NCBI GenBank assembly: GCA_947650285.1
Contig: CANTFL010001198.1
Location: 310,001 to 374,000, forward strand
Source: Hyaloperonospora brassicae
Lineage: Eukaryota > Oomycota > Peronosporomycetes > Peronosporales > Peronosporaceae
Length of the DNA: 64,000 nucleotides
Direction: 5' to 3'
The number at the start of each line of letters is the position of its first letter. The first letter of the stretch is position 1. Position numbers and translations under genes: made by a program. The notes under the pieces are model-generated. The model saw only the letters and a program-made list of their open reading frames with translations, ran no database searches and was not told the origin of the DNA. Shown here piece by piece: positions 34,009 to 44,829 of the stretch.

Positions 34009-36780
34009 ATGGCGGACCGCCACGCTCCGATCGCCGCTGCTGCGCTGCAAGTGCCCGTCCTGCCCTTGGACGATGACGTGCTTTTCCCGCGGACGTACCT
34101 CCGTCTCGCGATCACGTCGTTCTCCTCGATACAGCTGCTCAAGGATTTGGTCTCGGAGGCTCGCGCTTCCAAGTCTCCGCGACGCAAAAAGGGCGACACA
34201 ACGTCTCCGTTGCTTACGCTCGCGTTGTTTACTCGTCGCAGCAGCAAAGAGGACGAGCGGGACGGCCTAAAGATCGCGCAACCGACGGCACAGGCGAAAG
34301 ATGCGCTCTACCGCACCGGGACGTTGGCCCGCATTGTGCAGCTCACGCGTATGCAGAACGGAGAGGTAGGGCTCTTGGTCCTGGTACAGGGACTACACAG
34401 AGTGCATCTGCAAGACGTGTCTCAGACGAAGCCATACCTCGTGGGCGGCGTGCAGCAACTAGTGGCTCCAGAACCTGTCCTGGGGAATTCGACGGACGGG
34501 ACGGACCTGCGCCACTTCGCACTGAGGCTGACGGAGCTGACACGACTGTATCTGGAGGTGACTTCAAGTACGCTTGCACCACGCTGCAAAAGTGCCCTCG
34601 TGGACGCCATTGACACCATGTCAGCGGAAGAGCTGGCAGACGTGGTGGTGTCGTACTTGAAGGTGGACGTCAAGGAGAAGCAAGCCGTGCTGGAAGTGGT
34701 GCCTGCTGCCTGTCGTTGCAAACGGGCAGTGGCTTTGCTAGAGCGGGAGACGGAGAAGGCAAAGCTACAGCGCAAGATCCAGAGTGAGGTGCAGGACAAG
34801 CTTGAGAGTACTCGCAAAGAGTTTTTGCTGCGGCAACAGCTTGAAGCAATAAAGAAAGAGCTGGGTAAAGCGGGGGGCGATGGCGTCGGAGGAGACAATG
34901 ATGGCGACATTGAGTTGCTGGAGGACCGATTGAATGCACTGAACCTCGGGCCGAAGGCTGCAAAGATTGCACAGCGTGAGCTTCGACGACTAAAGAGCAT
35001 GACTGCGATGCAGCCAGAGTACGGCATTTTGCACAGCTATTTGGAGTTTTTTCTAGAGCTGCCGTGGAGCACTTCCACAGCTGATTCGCTGGTGGTTGAT
35101 CAGGTGCGCAAACAGCTTGACGCAGACCACTACGGCTTAGACAAGGTGAAGAAACGGATCACCGAGTACGTTGCGGTTCGGAGCCTCAAGCGTGATATGC
35201 ACGGACCCATTCTGTGTCTAGTTGGACCTCCCGGCGTTGGTAAAACATCGCTCGGACGCTCAATCGCTGCCGCCACGAATCGAAAATTCGAGCGGGTGGC
35301 GCTCGGTGGAGTTCACGACGAGTCGGAGATCCGAGGACATCGTAAAACGTACGTTGGTGCTATGCCCGGGAGCATTCTGAATGCCCTTCGTCATGCAGAG
35401 AGCAGAAATCCCGTGCTGCTGCTGGATGAGGTGGACAAGCTGGGTAAGGATCTTCGCGGAGACCCGGCTAGCGCTTTGCTCGAGGTGTTGGATCCTCATC
35501 AAAACGACACGTTCACCGACCACTACCTGAACGTGCCTTTCGACCTGAGTCGTATATTATTTTTGGCCACAGCTAACAGCTTGGACACGATCCCACGACC
35601 TTTGCTTGATCGCATGGAAGTCATTGAACTCAGTGGGTATAGCGTGGAGCAGAAGGTGGAAATCGCTCGACGCTATCTCTTGCCGCAGCAAATCGAAGCC
35701 AACGGTTTACGAACAGACATGGTCCGTATCTCGGACGAAGCTTTGCGCCACCTCATTATGCGATACACCCGTGAGGCTGGGGTACGTGACTTGGAACGGC
35801 GAATTGGTGCGCTTTGTCGTGGTGTTGCTGTCAGTGTTGTGCGCGACATGGACAACGATCAAAATGAGGTGCGGCAAGCTAACGAAGATGACAACAGTGT
35901 TCGGCTGGCGAAAATGGACAACGTCCACATTGACAAAAGGATGCTCTATCGAATGCTTGGACATGAGTTGGTTTTTAACGAAGTTGCATTGCGCTCAAGT
36001 GTTCCTGGAGTAGCAACAGGAATGTCATGGAGCTCGGCGGGTGGGTCCATCCTTTTCGTTGAAGCTTCTTGTAGGCGAAGTGCGTCCAGTGAGAAGGGCT
36101 TGGTGACTTCTTCTTCTTCAGTCGCTTCTTCTCCAGTCGCTCCTTCTCTGCAGCTAACTGGAAAGCTCGGCGACGTAATGAAAGAGTCGGCACAGCTTGC
36201 TCTCTCCTGGTTGCTCGTGAACGCTCACCTTGTGGAGCTTCCGCATGCGGAAATGAGCCCAGCGGCGTTGTTAGAACCACGATCGCTATATCTGGACAAC
36301 ATCGCAAGCGTGCACGTCCACTTTCCGGAAGGAGCTGTTCCGAAGGATGGCCCGTCTGCTGGTGGCGCTATTATCTGCGCTCTGTTATCAGCGGTTTCGG
36401 GGATTCCGGTTCCCGTTGACATCGCTATGACAGGAGAAATTACCTTGCGCGGCGTGATTCTTCCGGTCGGAGGTATCCGCGAAAAGGTGCTCGCAGCTAT
36501 TCGTGCTGGCATTACGCGAGTAGTTTTACCTCGAGCGAACGAGAGCGAGGTTGAAGAGCTGCGCGCTGAGTTTGCGCGTGTTCATAATGGCGATACACGA
36601 GGTCGAGATGTTCACACAGATCGGGTCCAACTGCTGTTCGTAAGTGACCTGCGCGAGCTCGTTCAGCTTGTTTTCCAAGCGAAGATTCGCGAAGAGTTGA
36701 GTGTGCAGCAGCTTAGGAAAACCTGCTCGAACGAAGACGTGGACAACGCGTCTGACCCTGGGCTACTTAGCATGCTTTAG
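34009..36780 (+). CDS. LONP2: Lon protease, peroxisomal type (LONP2-like), single exon
   Basis: 923 residues from the ATG at 34,009. The upstream in-frame stretch has no ATG-started targeting sequence and looks like 5' UTR. Order: N-terminal LON substrate-binding domain (about 15-240), coiled linker (about 250-310), AAA+ module with Walker A GPPGVGKT (406-413) and Walker [10 protein letters not shown], sensor region ([18 protein letters not shown]), then the P domain with catalytic Ser783 in KDGPSAGG and Lys826 in [10 protein letters not shown]. It is an ATP-dependent serine protease that degrades damaged matrix proteins. It ends in -SML, a variant of the C-terminal peroxisomal signal, and there is no mitochondrial presequence, so the peroxisome is the likely site. 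A roughly 45-residue Ser-rich insertion (about 680-725) precedes the P domain. It is convergent with the V-ATPase gene, 140 bp between stops. Confidence 0.95.
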   Translation: MADRHAPIAAAALQVPVLPLDDDVLFPRTYLRLAITSFSSIQLLKDLVSEARASKSPRRKKGDTTSPLLTLALFTRRSSKEDERDGLKIAQPTAQAKDALYRTGTLARIVQLTRMQNGEVGLLVLVQGLHRVHLQDVSQTKPYLVGGVQQLVAPEPVLGNSTDGTDLRHFALRLTELTRLYLEVTSSTLAPRCKSALVDAIDTMSAEELADVVVSYLKVDVKEKQAVLEVVPAACRCKRAVALLERETEKAKLQRKIQSEVQDKLESTRKEFLLRQQLEAIKKELGKAGGDGVGGDNDGDIELLEDRLNALNLGPKAAKIAQRELRRLKSMTAMQPEYGILHSYLEFFLELPWSTSTADSLVVDQVRKQLDADHYGLDKVKKRITEYVAVRSLKRDMHGPILCLVGPPGVGKTSLGRSIAAATNRKFERVALGGVHDESEIRGHRKTYVGAMPGSILNALRHAESRNPVLLLDEVDKLGKDLRGDPASALLEVLDPHQNDTFTDHYLNVPFDLSRILFLATANSLDTIPRPLLDRMEVIELSGYSVEQKVEIARRYLLPQQIEANGLRTDMVRISDEALRHLIMRYTREAGVRDLERRIGALCRGVAVSVVRDMDNDQNEVRQANEDDNSVRLAKMDNVHIDKRMLYRMLGHELVFNEVALRSSVPGVATGMSWSSAGGSILFVEASCRRSASSEKGLVTSSSSVASSPVAPSLQLTGKLGDVMKESAQLALSWLLVNAHLVELPHAEMSPAALLEPRSLYLDNIASVHVHFPEGAVPKDGPSAGGAIICALLSAVSGIPVPVDIAMTGEITLRGVILPVGGIREKVLAAIRAGITRVVLPRANESEVEELRAEFARVHNGDTRGRDVHTDRVQLLFVSDLRELVQLVFQAKIREELSVQQLRKTCSNEDVDNASDPGLLSML

Positions 36781-36920
36781 TGATGCATTTTTCATCCCTG
36801 CCTTTATTACTTTAAACACATCAATGTCGTATGTCGTGGACTAGTCCATGGTTGCGCTAGCATTACCCGCTGCTCACGTCTTGTTTTGCACGGCAAAGTT
36901 GTTGCTCCGGGCACGTCGAG

Positions 36921-38704
36921 TTAGTTGGTGGTAAGCGGGTGGAAGGAGTTTGCCACGTATGGAAAGTACTCAGTCTGCGATGAGCCTGACGTGCCTTCTT
37001 CGACACCAGAGAACTGAGCCGGCTGCAAGTGTGCGTACTTTTTTGCCAGCACTGAGCGCAGTTTCTTTTCCTTGCCAGGGTGTGGCTAAACGACCAAGTG
37101 TTTGTGTCAGCAAATACGTCACTACGCCGCAAGACACAAGGCAGCAACGTACTCTGAACATGACAAGTACAAAGTTTACGGGGAGACCGTAACGGAGTAC
37201 GGACTCAACAAACACGCGAATGATCTGCGCAATAGACAAGCACAAAGTTATCCCCAAGCGTAGCACCCTTTCACACGAACGAGATGTACCTTGATGTGCA
37301 TCCATGCGACGAACGCTTCTCCAAAGTGGGCCTTGCACCAGCGGAGAAGCGCAGACCATAGCCGATCGACCTCCACCTCCAGCTCGGCAATGGCTTCTTC
37401 GGTAGTCGCATGACTCATCGGGTGAAAGTCAAACTCGCGCACGACAAAGCGCTTCTCTTTGGCGCGCACTTTGAAGTCTTCAATATAGTCCGCGGTGGTT
37501 CCGGGCTCGAAATTACCTTCTTTGTCTAGAAATCCTGGTTGGTATTGGCCCTTCAACAACGTCACCGTATACACGGCAGAGTCGCCTTCTTCCACCAATT
37601 TGCGCGACGAACCAGGCACGACCGGAGATCCGCGCGTCTTTGATCGAGAGTCTTTGGGGCCATACTCTGCAATTTGGTCGCCGATCTGTGCATATTCCAG
37701 CAGCCACTGCTCTTCCAGGTTTTTGGGCACGATTACCACTAGCGTCTGCAAATACTCGGTATTGACAAAGTCAGACGTGGATACGACGTCAGGCGTCAGC
37801 ACGTCATTCAGATTCGCCACCATGAGATTGCCTCTGCAACACGACACGAAGCAATACAGTCATCACTTGTCGATGCTTGCAAGAAGCCATATACATAACC
37901 CTTTCGTACCCCTTCTTGCGCTGCAGGCCAGCAAGTTGTTGCTTCTTTTCTGCGTAGCGCGTACCCAGTTGCTTCAGTTCGTCTTCAATCTTGCCCACCG
38001 ACTGTTTCAACATCCCAATCGACTATTAGTTCAGTCGATTTCATCTCCATCTTTCCCTCGTTTCGCTCTCTCCTCGATCCTACCGATTGGATGATACTGA
38101 CGATCTCTGGCAGTGGTCGACGGTGTGGATGTTTCGCTTCGTCCCACGAGAAATAGCTCAAATAGCGCTCTACTGGCACTGCAGTGACCGAAACAATTAG
38201 CACAAGTGGCAGCAGTCGTCATTCTGCCACCCTGGCCGAATCACTCACCTCCGTCGACAGTTAGGTCCTGCTGGTCTTTGTTGAGGTCGTGGAACTGGCG
38301 CTCGATTTTACGCACGACACCCTCAATGACCATATCCACGCGGCTCAAGTCGTCGCTCAGCGCCTAATAAGGGACACAGTCCGATCAGTAGGGACGTCAA
38401 GGAGCTCGACGAGCCACAGACGACAGCAACGCACCATGAGCGAGTCCAACGTGCCCACCAACAGATCCGACGGTAGCTCCACGCGGATGCACTCTGTGAT
38501 TCCAACACACGTACCACAAGAAGGAGACAAAGAAGAAGGAGAACGTTAGGCACAACGAGACGGAACGCGACCGGTTCGGTCGAGTGGATATTGCCCACCA
38601 GCGTAATCGTGACGGCTGGACGCAGTTTCTGCCTTCAGAGACAGGAACGTCGTTTCGGACGAGCTGTTGCCTTCGTTCGGGACGCACACGAACCACACAC
38701 TCAT
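36921..38704 (-). CDS. ATP6V1C: V-type proton ATPase subunit C, 8 exons
   Basis: Exons (minus strand) 38,704-38,599, 38,493-38,435, 38,363-38,249, 38,178-38,084, 38,001-37,910, 37,833-37,290, 37,224-37,153 and 37,085-36,921 join in frame through GT-AG introns to 415 residues. Family blocks in order: LLVGTLDSLMALSDDLSRVD, VVRKIERQF, YLSYFSWDEAKHP, NLMVANLNDVL, VVIVPKNLEEQWL, VYTVTLLKGQ, DFKVRAKEKRFVVREF, LLRWCKAHFGEAFVAWMHIK, IRVFVESVLRYGLPVNF and FPYVANSFHPL. Subunit C belongs to the cytosolic V1 sector and bridges the peripheral stalks to the a subunit; it governs reversible assembly of the pump on vacuole and endosome membranes. Length is normal (yeast and animal proteins are 380-390). It is single copy here, and no lesion is seen. 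Confidence 0.95.
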
Positions 38705-39825
38705 CACGTCGTTCGGCTGCTGCTGCTGCTGCTACTTCGGCGCTTTCGTTCGCCTTCCCGTTCCTGCGACGGCGTTCAATGCGAGATCCTGTGGGACGAT
38801 CTCGTACTTAGTAGAAGACAACGAAGTGCCTGATTTTGTCCTGTCGGCTCAAAAGTAGCTTGACGAGCGGGATCAAACTGGGGCTTTTTTTCGAGCACAT
38901 CAGACGTTTGTACCAGAAACTGCTCGGGCTGTTGTCGTAGGCCATCGCTGATTTCGTCAGCATGCGTTGTCTTCAGGACTATTTGGACCAAAATACATCG
39001 GTCAGCAAATGTGCAGCTATCGATGCACATTTGGCTCGTATCTTCTCTATGCCGAAACGAGTACCGTACAACTCTCATCGCTCGACTAATGAACTGAACT
39101 TCAGCTCGTTTGGTCATTCGAGTCGAGGTGAACGTATTTGTAGCCTTCATTTTGTCGTAAGTGTTAAGGCGTTTTCCAAATACGATATTGTTGCACGAAA
39201 AGAGGCCGGCGCGATGTTGTGGTGGGGGACATTGAGATGCTTCTGGAGATCCCCAACGGCCGAAGTATCGGAAGGCACGATTGACGCTTCGACCATGTTT
39301 GGTGGTTTAGCCTTGCTAGATTCTTCGTGACCGAAACAAGCATTGGCCACCTTAATTGTGTCGTGCCACTGGCTCACATCTCTTGGCGCTACGCAAAATC
39401 CCTCTTGACCGCCACTTCCTATCTGTATATGACCCGGTTTCCAAACGGCTATCGACTTTTCATCCACATAGCGTCTTTCGTCACAAATGCGTTGGTCACG
39501 CCGATCATTACATTATTTTATCCATACAAATAAAAAGCAGCTTTTCTGTGCAAATAGATAGTGCTCGACGTCTCTCTCTCTTCTGCGCAACTTCCGCAGC
39601 GCAACTTTGCTTAGCTCCGACTGTTTCTACCCATTATTTTCTTCCCATATAAATGATAAAGAAAAAAACGGTAATAAACAGTCGAGCTTTGAAAAGAGGG
39701 ATCCGCATCTGCCTCCTTATGTAACGCTGATCGAGCCAATTTCCCGTATTTTACCCGCTGTGCAGCATTATGCTGCTCACGACTTACGTAAATAAAACCA
39801 ATCTCGGACCCATTTCAAATTACAA
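38705..39825. other. Divergent intergenic region between V-ATPase C and the RS-rich gene
   Basis: This is 1.1 kb and should hold the promoters of both neighbours. A (GCT)5 run near 38,720 lies in the V-ATPase leader. Frames up to 124 codons (38,776-39,150, minus) show no domain. No clear initiator element was found for the V-ATPase gene. Confidence 0.5.
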
Positions 39826-40592
39826 ATGACTCGCGCGTGGCGTGGTAAGTTACGAGGTCGTAGCTGGCCATCGAGCAGCCATACTGACGTCAATCAGGAC
39901 ATGAACGTTGACCGTCTATGAGTAGGTAGCGCGTCCCCGAAGCGCTCCCGCGCCCGGTCCCGATCACGATCCCGGTCGCGCGCTCAGTCCCGATCAAAGG
40001 AGAAGTCCAGAACGTCAGTCGTCTTGAGCTTTTGCGTTGTATACTAATTCACTCACTCGATAACATCTCAATTGATTCTGTGATATGCTATAGCCGTGCT
40101 GAGCATCGAACGAGAGAGAGGGAGCATCGATTCTCGCGCTCACGCTCACCTCGTGGCCGTAGTCGCAGTCGTCGACGGAGCTACGAGCGCCGGCGCTCCG
40201 CCTCGCAGTTGTCTCGGAGCAGGAGTCGCTCGCTCGAGTCAAACTCGAGCGACAACGGCAGAAAAGAAAAGAAGGGTCCGCGTCACCGCTTGAAGAAGGA
40301 GAAGAAGAAGGACCGCAGGTCTGACAAAAAAGACAAGAAGGGCAAACACCAGTCGTCACGGTCAAAGGAGAAGAAACACGAGAAGAAACAGCGCAAAAAG
40401 GGCCAAAAGAAGAGTCGCCGCGACGATAAAGAGGACGAATCGTTCTCTTCGTCTTCGTCTGATTCGGACACTACCCGCAGCGCCATCTCAGGCAAGAAGA
40501 TCAAGCGCAAACTGAATCGGTCAGCGGCAGACGTACAAAACCAAAGGAGTCGCCACCAGTTGCTGCAGTTTTACAACGGCGTGTTTGACTAG
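39826..40592 (+). CDS. Arginine/serine-rich nuclear protein, 3 exons
   Basis: Exons 39,826-39,844 (19 bp), 39,926-40,013 and 40,094-40,592 join in frame through GT-AG introns of 81 and 80 bp to 201 residues. Residues 8-85 are RS/SR dipeptides of the kind phosphorylated in splicing factors. Residues 90-145 are Lys-rich with KEK and KDKK runs (nuclear/nucleolar signals). An acidic-serine patch follows (DESFSSSSSDSD, a CK2-like target), then a short conserved-looking tail ending RHQLLQFYNGVFD. No RRM or zinc finger is present, so it is not a classical SR splicing factor; a splicing-associated RS protein is the best guess. It is convergent with the hydrolase gene 500 bp downstream. Confidence 0.8.
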
Positions 40593-41095
40593 CCAGATGC
40601 GATCTGACACGAGCTGACACCGCGTGTCAGCACGGTAAATACACCCGGACGCATGCTTGTGACGACAACGCTATGCTCTACTTCGAGATCAGTGACCAGC
40701 TTTTGCTGCTTGTGCAAGCGGCGGCCCTACAAGTTCAGACTATGTTTTTCGTATTCCCCTTGCAGATCGCCAGCATTCGAATCGCAAAGCACCTGAGAGA
40801 GAAGCTATTGCCACTTGCCTTGTAAAGCACACGACACGTCATTTTTTTCGTGGCACTTTTCTGCGACTGCTTGTTGTTTGACTTGAAATGTAGCCGATTC
40901 CGTGTGTACGCACGATGTACAGGGCCGCTCATTTGCCGCGTCTCCAGCGCTTTTCCTAGTTCATCTGACATGCACGAAACATCCGTTGAGCTCTGCGATA
41001 ATGATGCTGCACACAACAACCGCACGGCAAACGTTTTGTCCATCTCACTCGCTTGTTTAAGCAGTGTATCGTGAACCTACAACACGTCAATAAAG
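40593..41095. other. Shared 3' region of two convergent genes, with one hairpin
   Basis: About 500 bp of 3' flank. Twenty bases after the RS gene stop is a perfect 8-bp stem with a 3-nt loop (GCTGACAC-cgc-GTGTCAGC, 40,613-40,631). Nothing else is recognised. Confidence 0.5.
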
Positions 41096-42941
41096 CTAGT
41101 TGCATGTCGCGGCCGCATGCTCTTGATTGTGCACCTCCTCGACCAGTATTTGATTGAAATCGCCTGGGTTGTCCATAAATACTTGGTGACCCGATATGGG
41201 CACCAGGCGGAAAACAGCATACTGTGTCTTTTCCAGCCGGCGGACGACTGTCTCACCGTGCTTCGAGTTCATCCAGTCCATGCCACCACCGTACATAATA
41301 GTGAGTGGCACCTGAAGTTTCTCCGGGGTGAGGATCTCGTTCAATGGACGGCGTCGAGCACTTGCGCCCTGTTCGGACAATTAGCCTTGTTAGTAACAAA
41401 AGAGTGACGCGATTCCGACTGCGTCGATGCGAGTCTTACCGGGTGTAAGTGGGTGTAAAATGCAATATCACCTGAGGCCTGAAGAGCCCAGTTGTGATAG
41501 CAATAGTCCGTAATGAGACCAAAGTCTAGCTCCCCAGATCGGACGATATTCGTAGCTGGCACCCATTTTATGCGTTGCCTCCATGACCAGCGTACTAGGC
41601 TTGGGCCAAGTGGACCAGCGAACCGAACTGCACTCTAAAACCCATGATAAGCGTAAACCAATATAACTCAAACAGCCCTACACGTAGCAATGTGATAGGA
41701 TGGATCATTGCGTACCATTGGTGTGATGTAGAATCGAGATGTGAGCTTTATAAAGAAGGGCAGACCATCTTGGGTCAAGTCGCTGCGGTTGACTCCTGCA
41801 GGGGATACCAGGATAAGATGCTCGACGTGTTGCGAATACTTTTCGGCAAAGTAAGTACTGTACATAGCCTAGAAAGCGCAGAGCACCACAATCAAGTTAT
41901 TTGCACAATCCATCCAGCCATCAGTTTCAAGACCAACGCACCCCCATGGAATGTCCACAAAGTACAAAGCGATCGAGGTCCAGTGCACGCCTCCAGTCTT
42001 CCAGTGACTCAACAAAGAAGTCATCCATTTCTTCATCTGACGCTGGATGCCATCTTGGTCGATTCGACCGGCCAATGCCTTTCCACTCTACTGCGTACTG
42101 CAACACCACAGCAAGCTAGCAATCAATTGGCATCCTCAGGTATCGTCTACGGTATCGAAGACGCACCACGTTATAGGACTTGGCAAGAAATTGAAGGCTC
42201 TGCACCGCAACATAGCCGACAGCAAGCTCATGTTGTCAGCTTTCTTGCCATTCCCAAACTATAAGTTCATCATGTACGTACTGCAGCCCAAAACGCATTC
42301 GACGCCATGTATCCATGCACCAGCACCAAGGTTCGAGGTCGAGCTTGCTGGTCGTCTCCACAGAAGGGGACATGAACCGTGCCAAGACCCGCAATCTTGG
42401 TCATTGTAAAGCCCGTCTCGACAAACTGCTCGTACACCTTCTTCTCGAGCTTCTCGAGCTCCTTCACGTCAGACGGCAGCCACAAGTGCAAGTTGCAAAT
42501 GGAGAGCCAGACAGGTGCGAGACAGCAGAGAGCTGCAAAAGCGTCGAAAAGGGACTTGTCGGTGCTGCCGCTCTCTGGACTCGTGAGGGTTATGCGGAGG
42601 ATGACGTAAACTTGGAGCGTCGCTGTCACGACTGCATGGGCGACTTGGCTATTGTATCGCGGCAGCTGCGAGAGGACTGCAATGCCGAGGGAGATGACGA
42701 GGGGCCAGTCGAGTAGATGCACGGGATCGTGCGGGCGAAAGAGGTACACGAACCACGGGAGGGCAAACGATGCAGCAGCTACGGACTGTGGAGAGAGTGT
42801 AAAGAGACGACCGACGAGTCCCCAGAGCAACAACAGGAGCACGACCAGCGGTGCGGACACGAGGAGGACGAGTCGGAACCACGTCGAGCGGAAGAGCGCG
42901 GGGGGTCCAGAGGGCGGAGACGACGCTGGGCTCGATGGCAT
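41096..42941 (-). CDS. Alpha/beta hydrolase of the ABHD4/ABHD5 group with N-terminal membrane domain, 6 exons
   Basis: Exons (minus strand) 42,941-42,282, 42,199-42,167, 42,097-41,942, 41,868-41,716, 41,634-41,440 and 41,368-41,096 join in frame through GT-AG introns to 489 residues. The first 120 residues hold several hydrophobic segments (for example WFRLVLLVSAPLVVLLLLLW). The hydrolase fold follows: oxyanion block LVLVHGYMASNAFWAA, EWKGIGRSNRP, nucleophile elbow CGHSMG, MYSTYFAEKY, ILVSPAGVN, VRFAGPLGPSLV, and near the end SGHQVFMDNPGDFN with the catalytic His. That His also starts an H-x4-D motif like that of ABHD4/5 acyltransferases. Ser is present in the elbow, as in ABHD4 and unlike ABHD5. 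Likely an acylglycerol or N-acyl-phospholipid lipase or acyltransferase at ER or lipid-droplet membranes; the substrate is unknown. Confidence 0.9.
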
Positions 42942-44409
42942 CACGACGTACTACGACTTACTGATAGGCGACTCGCGGACGTGCTCGTGAGTGGGTTTGG
43001 AGACCGTCATGCGCGATTTGGACGGATTACGTAGTCGCAGGGAGACGGGATTCGTTTCGTGTAATTCTTACCGTCACGAAGTCATGCGGTGAAAAAAGAA
43101 GTAATTTATGTTGAATTGGGCGTGCGCAACGTGGTTTTTGACACACTCGCAGGGTCGATGCATGCTATGTGCCGCCAAATACAAATGGAAGGCTACCAAT
43201 ATCGGAAGAAAAGAAGAGAAAATGAAGAAGTGCACCAGATAATCACGAAAATAAAAAACACCACAAGATGAAAGAAAATGCACCGGTGATGTATACCATA
43301 CGCTCGACGCAGAGAGGCTTAGCTACGAATTACAAGATAAAACGTAGCCATTTCTATGTGTATGTACACAGACGCCGTAGAATTTCAACAACAATGATTT
43401 TACTTGACGATTGTCGGATATCGGATCAGTCGTTCATATTTACTGATCATTTCTATTGGATAAAAAAGCTGGCGACACGCACAAATGTTCTCGCTGGATA
43501 CGTTGTTGTAAGAATTCGGGTGACGTAGTAGAGAAAATCCAGAACCCAGCAGTAGAATTGTGCAAAAGTCCAGAATCCAGCACCATTTCTGAGACGAGAC
43601 CACGCAGAACACAAATAATGGGACCACACTATTTTTGTGTAGTTGGTTAGCAGAGTTAGGTCCATGTGCGAAACATAAAATAACATCATTTCGATGTCTC
43701 CCAAAATGGCGAAGATCGGCACAAAAGCGATTTACGGTACCAATGTACTGTCGAGGGGACACATTATCCAGTTTGCGGCTGCTGCAACTATATTTGCACA
43801 AGACTACTGATTTAATCAAAATCGACAGTGCAAGTCAAGCGGTGTAGTGGTGGGAGCAAAACGTATGTGTGCCCACAATACAGGTGTCCGTGGGTACTCT
43901 GCGTGACGAGACGACAGCGGAAGGGTGCACCTTCTTAGCACTATATATCATCGCTAAATGATAGTCCCCTAGGTTGTGTGCATCGAGATTGCCAATCCTT
44001 CATCACGGCAAATTAAACTTCTCCCTACTTTTAATGTTGCGGTTCAGGGTAACAAGGGCAATAATCGCAAGGCAATCGTGGCGCTAGTCCGCGTCCGTGA
44101 CAAAAAGACCTCTACAAGAATCGAACCGAGACTTACGAAGTCAAGCCCAATGCGGGGCCAGAAGCTCAAAAGCTGGCTTTTATTCGCCTTTCATCGCTTT
44201 AGTTAACGCTCTTTCGGCTTCGTAAGTCTTGTTTTGATACTTATTAAAGCGGTCATTGAAGAGATAGAAGGCGAATGGAAATTATCTTTTGAGTTTCTAG
44301 CCCCGCATATGGCTGAATCAAGGCACGTCAATTAATCCAGCACTGTGGCGCTCGAAGTGGACCAATAGAATCGATTTTTCCGTTTGTTTGTGGTCTTTAA
44401 AGGTGTCTT
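42942..44409. other. Intergenic, AT-rich; holds one dispersed repeat copy
   Basis: No gene was recognised. Frames up to 139 codons (43,400-43,819, minus) run through the dispersed repeat at 43,505-43,652 and are not credible as host genes. Confidence 0.5.
43505..43652 (-). repeat. Dispersed repeat copy, inverted partner at 47,055-47,195
   Basis: The minus strand shares TAGTGTGGT, CATTATT, TCTCGTCTCA, ATGGT-CTGG, TTGCACAA and CTGGATT in the same order with 47,055-47,195. The family is unknown. Confidence 0.65.
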
Positions 44410-44414
44410 TTAGC

Positions 44415-44800
44415 AGCTACAATACAATGTTCCGGTGGTTGGCTTCAATGGAACGAATTCGCGACACCACAAATTTAATGGCGTGATACTTTCTCGAATA
44501 GGTCAAGACGGGAACGGGCAAAGCATTATGTTGGCTACTAACTTCGTTCATGTATCGAGAAAGGACAACGTTTCGTGGGATTTCATGCATTGTATTTGGG
44601 CTGGAACAAATTGAGTGAATGTCGCGAAAATGTATGATCGCTGGAACATTCAAGATGCCGTGAAAGAAGTGTATTTAACCGCAGGTATCAGCCTGCAGAT
44701 TCGATTCTATACTTTGCATCTTTTGCGCAATATCAAAGCAATTTTGAATGTTCTGGTACTGACTTCGAGGATGCCGTGTGAAAAATTCAGTCAGTAGAGT
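44415..44800 (+). pseudogene. MULE (Mutator-like) transposase fragment
   Basis: The frame at about 44,430-44,615 reads PVVGFNGTNSRHHKFNGVIL, then SRIGQDGNGQSIMLA and FVHVSRKDNVSWDFMHCI, and after a stop continues MYDRWNIQDAVKEV and LQIRFYTLHLLRNIKA. These are the blocks of the MULE DDE transposase core. The usual Asp in GFDGTH is Asn here and stops interrupt the frame, so it is inactive. No terminal inverted repeats were found, and the rest of the element is missing. Confidence 0.75.
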
Positions 44801-44829
44801 CCGAGATCGACTACAATTCTGCTCTTACG

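Noticed and set aside
40613..40631. Histone-type 3' stem-loop after the RS-rich gene
   Set aside because: The stem is perfect, but the sequence does not match the histone stem-loop and the gene is not a histone.
43400..43819. 139-codon minus-strand protein
   Set aside because: It runs through a dispersed repeat whose other copy (47,055-47,195) encodes a different frame; it lacks any domain.
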